Below are positions 1 to 4,415 of a DNA stretch of 5,099 nt, piece after piece. A program made the position numbers and the translations under genes. The notes below the pieces were generated by a model. That model searched no databases, was not told the DNA's origin, and saw only the letters and a program-made list of their open reading frames with translations. Source of the DNA: Ruminococcus sp. UBA5884 (lineage in GTDB: Bacteria > Bacillota > Clostridia > Oscillospirales > Ruminococcaceae). The stretch is from positions 1 to 5,099 of the forward strand of contig DJFA01000055.1 of the NCBI GenBank assembly GCA_002431975.1, given 5' to 3'. Every line of letters starts with the position of its first letter. Position 1 is the first letter of the stretch.

Positions 1-13
1 TTTAACCATAATT

Positions 14-103
14 TGGCGGGCGACCAATGGTCGCCCCTACAAAATAAACGAAAAATTTATTGTTTTTAATCATAAAATTCTGTTGTCGAATTTGTGTTAA
101 AAT
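14..103. repeat. Dispersed palindromic repeat, copy 1
   Basis: The core GGGCGACCAATGGTCGCCC (18-36) is a palindrome with 9-bp arms and one central base, followed by CTAC. A tail to about 103 shares long blocks with the copy at 2341-2430: AATAAAC, the 17-base block TTTTTAATCATAAAATT, GTCGAA, and a final TTAAAA. The core recurs exactly at 4347-4365. The A-rich end runs straight into the T-tract of the cellulase terminator. No open reading frame is present. I infer a small non-autonomous element of the REP or MITE kind; no transposase is visible in the window. The outer boundaries are estimated from where similarity between copies ends. Confidence 0.75.
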
Positions 104-154
104 AAAAAAAAATCGTGCAGCTATCTGGAATTACGCCTGAAAGCTACACGATTT
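104..154 (-). terminator. Intrinsic terminator of the GH5 cellulase gene
   Basis: On the minus strand the 13-nt arm AAATCGTGTAGCT (142-154) pairs with AGCTGCACGATTT (110-122), with one G-U pair and a 19-nt loop. It is followed by nine T residues (112 down to 104). It lies about 70 bases beyond the cellulase stop codon, with no other gene between, so it should end that transcript. It directly touches repeat copy 1. Confidence 0.85.
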
Positions 155-222
155 ATATTATTATTATAACAGATTATTTCTGCTCATGTAATAGGCAGAA
201 ACAACAAATTTCAGAAAAATTT

Positions 223-2046
223 TTATGCTGCATTGAGCAGTAATCTCTTGAGAAGCACTGCATCTCTTATATCAAGAACGCCGTTTTCGTCCATATCGCA
301 GTTTTTGTTTGGAAGCTCTGAATTGCTGAAAATATAGTTCTTCATAAGAACGAAGTCAAAGCAGTTTACAAAGCCGTCACTGTTTACATCGCCTGCAAGA
401 TATGTTTCAGCTGATTTTACAGGAACTGCATAGAATCCGTAAGCTTTAAGCTCACCGAATGTAGCACTGATAAAGAGGTTTTCCATATCCTTTGCATTAT
501 CGCCTATAACGTCCTTTATATCATCATATGTGAAAAATGCAACAAAATTCTTTGCAAGGTCTTCATTTGCAGAAATTCTGTTCCAGCTGTCAGCAGTATC
601 TGAATCCTGAAGAACGATTTCAGCAGCACTTTCTGAATCATATACAAGAGCAAACATATAATCTTCAGAAGCATAGTCTGACCAGCCCGGTACTACAGTA
701 TTTCCCCATGAATCGAGAGTTTTTCCGTCTTTTTCATAATAAAGCTGAATCCAGTCATCGCCTATCTCAATATTATCCCATGAGAATGCTGGCTTCTGAT
801 ATTCCTGATATTCAGGAAGAACATAATCTGTAACTCCTACAGTATCCATCATAGCCTTGAGTACATCAGCTGAATTAGGATATATTGTATTTGTAGCTCT
901 GTAGATATATCCATGAGCCTCGCCTGTGCCGTTTGCTGAAACGTTGTTGTCCCAGAGAACGCATGGTATGCCGGCTTCTTTTGCATATGAAAGGTATGAT
1001 TTTGCCCAGTTTACTCTTGATTCAGTATTTTCAAAGTCGGAAGCACTGAATTCACCCATTACAATCGGAACGCCCTTGCTGTCTGAAACTGATTTGAGGT
1101 TTGTGAAAAGAGTCTTGAGTGCATAGTCATAATCCTCGCCCCAGCCGCTTTTTCCAGGGAATTCATGATTTGAATATTCTGAAGTATCCATAGTAAAGAA
1201 ATACGGTGAATATGCATGAGTTGAAATAGCAACATTTCCTGCATTTTCAGGAATCTGAAGGGCATTGAGAGCAGCTGTGTCAGTTGTTGCACAGTATGAA
1301 GGTATCATAAGCAGTCTTTCACTGTTTTCAGCAGAGCCTTCACTTCTTACTGTATTTATAAATATTGAATTAAGTGTATTGATATAGTTCCATGTATATC
1401 CGCCGTCCTCAGAACCGTTACCCCATTCGGAAACAGCTGCATTTCCGGTCTGACGAGGTTCATTCATTCCTTCAAATATAAGATGCTGGTCATAGTCTTT
1501 GAATTCATCAGCGACCTGAGTCCAGATATCCTCGATAACAGTGGAAGCCTTTGCAAGTGATTCATCAGTAAATTCTTTAACGTTTACCCATTCTTCATGA
1601 TGAACGTTGAGAATAACAAACATATCCCTGTCATAAGCCCAGTCAACAGTCTGTTTTACATAAGCCATCCAGTCAGGATTTATTTCATATGTATCTGTTG
1701 ATGAGTTATATTCAAGATGCTGATACCATGTTGTAGGAATACGAACAGTATTGAATCCTGCATTGTTTACAGTTTCAATAAGTTCCTCTGTAGGTTCAGG
1801 GTTTCCCCATGCTGTAGCGAATTTTTTAGGAGCAGCAGTTGATGAAAGGCTTGCATTTGTTGAATCAAGACTGTTTCCGAGATTCCAGCCTATTGTCATT
1901 TCGGAAGTTATCTCTCTGGCTGAAAGAGAAGTAAGTTTTTCTGCTGAAACCTTTTCCGGAACTGACCAGTATGAAGCCTGTGAAACAGCTGTTACAGCAA
2001 AAGCTGCTGAAGCAACTGCTGAAACGATACGTTTTTTTAAAATCAT
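223..2046 (-). CDS. Secreted GH5 endoglucanase-type cellulase with C-terminal dockerin
   Basis: This 607-residue secreted glycoside hydrolase probably cleaves beta-1,4-glucans such as cellulose, lichenan or xyloglucan outside the cell. Residues 1-24 look like a signal peptide: K4-K5-R6, a hydrophobic run, and likely cleavage after SQA. The GH5 barrel spans about 45-405, with GWNLGN (53-58), VRIP (101-104), HHEEW (149-153), the acid/base E196 in NEPR, HAYSPY (277-282), the nucleophile E332 in GEFSA, and W365. The overall pattern fits subfamily GH5_4, which has broad beta-glucanase activity. Residues 411-547 form an aromatic-rich module of unknown family. Residues 549-605 are a dockerin with two calcium loops (D553, N555, D557, N561, D564; and D584, D586, N588, D592, D595), so the enzyme should dock to a cohesin. 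AAAGGAG at 2059-2065 lies 12 bases before the ATG. Exact substrate is not determinable here. Confidence 0.93.
   Translation of the reverse strand: MILKKRIVSAVASAAFAVTAVSQASYWSVPEKVSAEKLTSLSAREITSEMTIGWNLGNSLDSTNASLSSTAAPKKFATAWGNPEPTEELIETVNNAGFNTVRIPTTWYQHLEYNSSTDTYEINPDWMAYVKQTVDWAYDRDMFVILNVHHEEWVNVKEFTDESLAKASTVIEDIWTQVADEFKDYDQHLIFEGMNEPRQTGNAAVSEWGNGSEDGGYTWNYINTLNSIFINTVRSEGSAENSERLLMIPSYCATTDTAALNALQIPENAGNVAISTHAYSPYFFTMDTSEYSNHEFPGKSGWGEDYDYALKTLFTNLKSVSDSKGVPIVMGEFSASDFENTESRVNWAKSYLSYAKEAGIPCVLWDNNVSANGTGEAHGYIYRATNTIYPNSADVLKAMMDTVGVTDYVLPEYQEYQKPAFSWDNIEIGDDWIQLYYEKDGKTLDSWGNTVVPGWSDYASEDYMFALVYDSESAAEIVLQDSDTADSWNRISANEDLAKNFVAFFTYDDIKDVIGDNAKDMENLFISATFGELKAYGFYAVPVKSAETYLAGDVNSDGFVNCFDFVLMKNYIFSNSELPNKNCDMDENGVLDIRDAVLLKRLLLNAA
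232..402 (-). other. Dockerin domain of the cellulase
   Basis: These bases encode residues 549-605. Two EF-hand-like repeats of about 22 residues each contain a calcium loop followed by a helix (FVLMKNYI and AVLLKRLLL). All expected acidic or Asn ligands are present in both. The residues at loop positions 10 and 11, which govern cohesin choice in well-studied dockerins, are C562-F563 in the first repeat and I593-R594 in the second, so the two faces are not equivalent. Confidence 0.9.
406..816 (-). other. Unassigned module between GH5 domain and dockerin
   Basis: These bases encode residues 411-547 of the cellulase. The stretch is too long for a linker and lacks the low-complexity Pro/Thr/Ser make-up of one. 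It carries alternating hydrophobic segments typical of a beta-sandwich and several exposed-type aromatics (W423, W432, Y436, Y437, W447, W455). Its place between catalytic domain and dockerin is where Ruminococcus cellulases often carry carbohydrate-binding modules. That role is inference; I cannot assign a CBM family. Confidence 0.5.
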
Positions 2047-2089
2047 AATATAAAATTTCTCCTTTATCCATAAAAATTAAAAAGTTCAG

Positions 2090-2117
2090 GGCTGACTGAA
2101 ATTTTTAAGGCTGACTG
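2090..2117 (-). repeat. Direct repeat in the cellulase 5' leader
   Basis: On the minus strand the 9-mer CAGTCAGCC occurs at 2109-2117 and again at 2090-2098, with start-to-start spacing of 19 bases. A partial copy, CAGCC, immediately precedes the first. With transcription expected to begin near 2122, the copies lie at roughly +6 and +25. Position and spacing fit an operator for a regulator or an RNA-binding site; this is inference. Confidence 0.5.
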
Positions 2118-2128
2118 GCTGTATTTTA

Positions 2129-2158
2129 ATTATATCCGCAAAAAAGGCTTATTGTCAA
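2129..2158 (-). promoter_or_regulatory. Promoter of the GH5 cellulase gene
   Basis: On the minus strand, TTGACA (2153-2158) and TATAAT (2129-2134) are both perfect consensus hexamers separated by 18 bases. Transcription should start near 2122, giving a leader of about 75 nt before the ATG at 2046. This is a vegetative sigma-A type promoter, so any control by carbon source would have to come from extra sites such as the leader repeats or the upstream palindrome. Confidence 0.82.
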
Positions 2159-2255
2159 TAGAAATAAAAAATATTATAAAAAAATAAATTTTATATTTTT
2201 TCTGTAATATTCTTCAACAATTAACGTAAATCCGATGGTTATTTTTTATAATTTG

Positions 2256-2276
2256 TTCATCTGAAATTCAGATGAA
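2256..2276. promoter_or_regulatory. Perfect 10-bp palindrome upstream of the cellulase promoter
   Basis: The arms TTCATCTGAA (2256-2265) and TTCAGATGAA (2267-2276) are exact reverse complements around one central base. It sits about 100 bases upstream of the cellulase -35 box in AT-rich DNA and is not part of the dispersed repeat. A one-base centre suits binding of a dimeric regulator better than an RNA hairpin. There is no T-tract, so it is not a terminator. Its function is unknown. Confidence 0.4.
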
Positions 2277-2297
2277 ATAATATGCAGATTTATTCTA

Positions 2298-2430
2298 TAG
2301 GGGGGAACTGTGTTCGCCCGTTGGATTTACGGAATTTCAGGCGGGCGAACACAGTTCGCCCCTACAGAATAAACAAAAACATTCCTTGTTTTTAATCATA
2401 AAATTTTTATGTCGAACTGGCATTAAAAAA
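2298..2430. repeat. Dispersed palindromic repeat, copy 2 (paired inverted cores)
   Basis: The right core GGGCGAACACAGTTCGCCC (2343-2361), followed by CTAC and a tail to 2430, matches copy 1 along its length. A second core in inverse orientation starts at 2298 and ends at 2320. The two 23-base arms (2298-2320 and 2342-2364) are reverse complements except at one position and enclose 21 bases. The unit is bounded by TAGGGG and CCCCTA. The tail overlaps the A-run of the ilvE terminator. Organisation resembles paired REP elements. This and the AT-rich stretch 2160-2297 account for the gene-free gap between the two minus-strand genes. Confidence 0.78.
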
Positions 2431-2458
2431 AGCCGATATTTTAAAAATACCGGCTTTT
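2425..2458 (-). terminator. Intrinsic terminator of ilvE
   Basis: The 15-nt arms AAAAGCCGATATTTT (2428-2442) and AAAATACCGGCTTTT (2444-2458) are complementary at all but one position, which can form a G-U pair on the minus strand. Seven T residues follow on the minus strand (2431 down to 2425). It starts 16 bases beyond the ilvE stop codon. A shorter T-run on the plus strand means it could also act in the other direction. Confidence 0.88.
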
Positions 2459-2474
2459 AATAAATATTCTTTAA

Positions 2475-3545
2475 TTATTTAACTTCTCTTACCCAGCCGA
2501 ATTTGTCTTCAATCTTTCCGTACTGGATACCTGTCATTGTATCATAGAGTTTCTGTGAAACCTCACCGATTTTATTGTTGTTGATAGTCATAACCTTGTC
2601 ATTCCACTTGAGATGACCTACAGGTGAGATAACGGCGGCTGTACCTGTACCGAATACTTCTTCAAGCTTGCCGTTGTCATAAGCTTCAGCAACTTCCTGA
2701 ATAGTGATTCTCTTTTCAGAAACTTTCATACCCCAGCTCCTGCAGAGTTCAAGAGCAGATTTTCTTGTAATTCCTGAAAGGATTGAGCCGTGAAGTGAAG
2801 GAGTAATGATTTCTCCGTCTATCTTGAAGAAGATATTCATAGCACCTACTTCTTCGATATATTTCTTTTCAACGCCGTCAAGCCACAGAACCTGTGAATA
2901 ATTCTGTTCATGAGCTTCATTCTGAGCGATAAGTGAAGCTGCATAGTTTCCGGCAGTCTTTGTAAAGCCCATACCGCCTCTTACAGCTCTTACATAGTTG
3001 CTTTCAACGTAAATGCTTACAGGTTCAAGACCTGATGCATAGTAAGAACCTGAAGGTGACATGATTATAATGAACATATATTCATCAGCCGGACGTACGC
3101 CGAGGAACGGGTCTACTGATATGATAAACGGTCTTATATAGAGTGAAGCTCCGTCAGTATGAGGTACCCAGTCTCTGTCTATCTTTACGAGTTCGTTAAG
3201 TGCATGAAGAGCAAGTTCTTCATCTATCGGCGGAATTACAAGTCTTTCATTTGAAACGTTAAGTCTTTTGAAATTCTCCTCCGGTCTGAAAAGCTGGATT
3301 TTATCATCAGCAGTTCTGTAAGCCTTCATACCTTCAAATACTTCCTGACCGTAATGCAGACACATTGTTGCAGGGCTGAGTGAAAGCGGTCCGAAAGGAA
3401 CTATTCTCGGGCTGTGCCAGCCTTTATCCCTGTTATAGTCCATAATAAACATATGGTCTGTAAAAATATGACCGAAGCCGAGTTTTGATTCATCCTGCGG
3501 CTTAGGCTTTGGATTCGGATTGAGTTCAATTGTTATCTTTTCCAT
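2475..3545 (-). CDS. ilvE: Branched-chain amino acid aminotransferase
   Basis: This PLP enzyme transfers the amino group between leucine, isoleucine or valine and 2-oxoglutarate, the last step of branched-chain amino acid synthesis and the first of breakdown. At 356 residues it fits the longer, eukaryote-like BCAT group of fold-type IV aminotransferases rather than the roughly 310-residue E. coli type. Visible marks are YGQEVFEGMKAYR (65-77), RPEENFKRLN (87-96), YIRPFI (136-141), the likely Schiff-base lysine K196 in GFTKTAGNYAAS, EEVGAMN (231-237) whose second Glu should contact the PLP pyridine nitrogen, SGITR (257-261), and GTGTAA (299-304) for phosphate binding. AAGAGG (3554-3559) lies 8 bases before the ATG. 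It is a single-gene unit with its own promoter and terminator. The short leader of about 43 nt leaves no room for a T-box or peptide attenuator. Confidence 0.96.
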   Translation of the reverse strand: MEKITIELNPNPKPKPQDESKLGFGHIFTDHMFIMDYNRDKGWHSPRIVPFGPLSLSPATMCLHYGQEVFEGMKAYRTADDKIQLFRPEENFKRLNVSNERLVIPPIDEELALHALNELVKIDRDWVPHTDGASLYIRPFIISVDPFLGVRPADEYMFIIIMSPSGSYYASGLEPVSIYVESNYVRAVRGGMGFTKTAGNYAASLIAQNEAHEQNYSQVLWLDGVEKKYIEEVGAMNIFFKIDGEIITPSLHGSILSGITRKSALELCRSWGMKVSEKRITIQEVAEAYDNGKLEEVFGTGTAAVISPVGHLKWNDKVMTINNNKIGEVSQKLYDTMTGIQYGKIEDKFGWVREVK

Positions 3546-3595
3546 AACGGTAACCTCTTTTATGTATTTTTTAGAATTTATATGTTCTGATATTT

Positions 3596-3624
3596 ATTAT
3601 ACATTCATTTATAAAAAATGTCAA
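3596..3624 (-). promoter_or_regulatory. Promoter of ilvE
   Basis: On the minus strand, TTGACA (3619-3624) and TATAAT (3596-3601) are both perfect consensus with the ideal 17-base spacer. Transcription should start near 3589. No operator is obvious between it and the start codon, which fits steady expression. Confidence 0.87.
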
Positions 3625-3689
3625 CAGTCATTTTCAGCATCTTTCGTGCTTATCTGATGATATTTTTATGTATGTGCATATCTGCTGCA

Positions 3690-3746
3690 CTAATCAGCAA
3701 ACCCTTTCGTTGACTTTTCTTTATGACCATGATATAATCTAATCAG
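3690..3746 (+). repeat. CTAATCAG direct repeats flanking the toxin-antitoxin promoter
   Basis: CTAATCAG appears at 3690-3697, upstream of the -35 box, and at 3739-3746, just after the -10 box. The second copy extends to ATCAGATAA (3742-3750), whose exact inverse TTATCTGAT is at 3650-3658. A further inverse CTGAT is at 3769-3773. Placement suggests operator sites, but the motif is short and AT-rich, so chance is a real alternative. Confidence 0.35.
3710..3738 (+). promoter_or_regulatory. Promoter of the toxin-antitoxin operon
   Basis: TTGACT (3710-3715) and TATAAT (3733-3738) are separated by 17 bases, with TGA just before the -10 box giving an extended -10 element. Start is expected near 3745, about 78 bases before the toxin ATG. 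It is divergent from the ilvE promoter, with about 85 bases between the two -35 boxes. The motif CTAATCAG occurs on both sides of the core promoter (3690-3697 and 3739-3746), a plausible arrangement for repression by the operon's own products. Confidence 0.8.
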
Positions 3747-3822
3747 ATAAATAACTTTTATATGCATACTGATAATTTTCCAATATTACGGAATATGTTC
3801 CTGATGAAAGCGAGAATGATAA

Positions 3823-4083
3823 ATGAATATAAAATACAGCAGAGACTCTCTTAAATTTCTTGCTAAGATGGAGAAAAAAATTGTACAGAGAATAAGAGAA
3901 AATATCCAAAAACTTACATTAAATCCACCTCAGGGTGATATAAAAACAATGCAGGGTTACAGTGATGGCAGGTTAAGACTGAGAGTCGGGAAATATCGTG
4001 TTATATATCGTTATGATTCTGAAAATAATGTAGTATATATTTATGTTATTGATATAGATTCAAGAGGCGATATATATAAATAG
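3823..4083 (+). CDS. RelE/ParE-family toxin of a type II toxin-antitoxin system
   Basis: This 86-residue basic protein fits the compact RelE fold in length and pattern: an N-terminal strand (NIKYS), two helices (about 8-32), the NPP turn (34-36), then the strand block RLRLRVGKYRVIYRY (50-64) and a final strand with R81 and Y85. RelE enzymes cut mRNA in the ribosomal A site using Lys/Arg and a C-terminal Tyr. R52, R54, K57, R59, R81 and Y85 are well placed for this, so mRNA cleavage is more likely than ParE-type gyrase poisoning, though sequence alone does not prove it. The gene precedes its partner, the reverse of classical relBE. Its ribosome site is weak (AAAGCGAG, 3807-3814) compared with that of the next gene. 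Confidence 0.88.
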   Translation: MNIKYSRDSLKFLAKMEKKIVQRIRENIQKLTLNPPQGDIKTMQGYSDGRLRLRVGKYRVIYRYDSENNVVYIYVIDIDSRGDIYK

Positions 4084-4087
4084 GAGG
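4082..4087 (+). promoter_or_regulatory. Strong ribosome binding site of the antitoxin gene
   Basis: AGGAGG is a perfect Shine-Dalgarno site overlapping the last two bases of the toxin stop codon (TAG, 4081-4083). It lies 9 bases before the ATG at 4097, which decides that start over the in-frame GTG at 4088, whose distance from the site would be zero. The overlap suggests translational coupling and more antitoxin than toxin per message. Confidence 0.85.
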
Positions 4088-4096
4088 GTGATTTTT

Positions 4097-4315
4097 ATGA
4101 GTGAAAAAACAAAAAAGATTTGTGAAATGATAGAAATACTTCCTGATGAAGAACAGAATCTTGCATTTGAATTTATAAAAAGACTTGTACTTGCATGGGA
4201 CAGTGATTATACAAAGGTTACTGAATCTGAACGCAAAAAGATTGATGATGCTGAAAAAAGCGGTTTTATTGATGATAAGGATATTGACTGGAGTAATCTT
4301 GATAAATATGTATAA
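4097..4315 (+). CDS. Putative antitoxin, partner of the RelE/ParE-type toxin
   Basis: A 72-residue acidic protein, placed 13 bases after the toxin stop codon in the same operon, is the natural antitoxin candidate. Residues 1-33 predict as two helices (KKICEMIEILPDEEQ, then LAFEFIKRLVLAW), with a hinge at the LPDEE motif often seen at the N-terminus of small Firmicute antitoxins. The second half is highly charged and likely extended (VTESERKKIDDAEKSG), ending in DDKDIDWSNLDKYV, which could wrap the basic toxin and mask its active site. I see no clear ribbon-helix-helix, HTH or AbrB motif, so how it would bind its promoter is open. Antitoxin role rests on context, charge and size; the family name is not certain. 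Confidence 0.78.
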   Translation: MSEKTKKICEMIEILPDEEQNLAFEFIKRLVLAWDSDYTKVTESERKKIDDAEKSGFIDDKDIDWSNLDKYV

Positions 4316-4344
4316 ATACTCCATTAGGGCATACTGTAAACCGA

Positions 4345-4402
4345 GCGGGCGACCAATGGTCGCCCCTACATAAACAAATATCGAATTTATGGTTTAACCA
4401 TA
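4345..4402. repeat. Dispersed palindromic repeat, copy 3 (short form)
   Basis: The core GGGCGACCAATGGTCGCCC (4347-4365) plus CTAC is identical to copy 1. The tail is much shorter: TAAACAAATA and TCGAATTT are kept, but the TTTTTAATCATAAAATT block is missing, so this copy looks internally deleted. It ends at a second palindrome, TATGGTTTAACCATA (4388-4402). It lies in the convergent gap between the antitoxin gene and the transporter gene. Its hairpin might slow transcription from either side, but there is no adjacent T-tract, so I do not call it a terminator. Confidence 0.7.
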
Positions 4403-4415
4403 CCCCTGTTTTCAA

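Noticed and set aside
177..201. Small hairpin TTTCTGC/GCAGAAA just after the cellulase stop codon
   Set aside because: A 7-bp stem with an 11-base loop and no T-tract; the proper terminator is at 104-154.
2225..2331. 9-bp inverted match CGTAAATCC (2225-2233) / GGATTTACG (2323-2331)
   Set aside because: Short and separated by about 90 bases; could be chance, and not shared with the other repeat copies.
3674..3699. Overlapping small inverted repeats GTGCA/TGCAC and TGCTG/CAGCA upstream of the toxin promoter
   Set aside because: Only 5-bp arms, mutually exclusive, and expected by chance in a region of this size.
3816..3854. Out-of-frame ATG opening a 12-codon ORF overlapping the toxin start
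   Set aside because: The weak ribosome site would be only one base from this ATG but about 8 bases from the toxin ATG at 3823; the peptide has no recognisable feature.
4088..4096. Upstream in-frame GTG start for the antitoxin (adding three residues)
   Set aside because: The AGGAGG site ends directly against this GTG, leaving no spacing; the ATG at 4097 is 9 bases away and ideal.
4046..4324. Minus-strand ORF of 92 codons opposite the antitoxin gene
   Set aside because: It is antisense to two well-supported genes, has a low-complexity Phe/Ile/Tyr-rich composition typical of AT-rich shadows, and no good ribosome site.
4347..4402. Terminator shared by the antitoxin and transporter genes
   Set aside because: The palindromes lack an adjacent T-tract on either strand and belong to the dispersed repeat; partial attenuation is possible but not supported.
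14..4402. CRISPR array
   Set aside because: The three copies are thousands of bases apart, with no regular spacers or cas genes.
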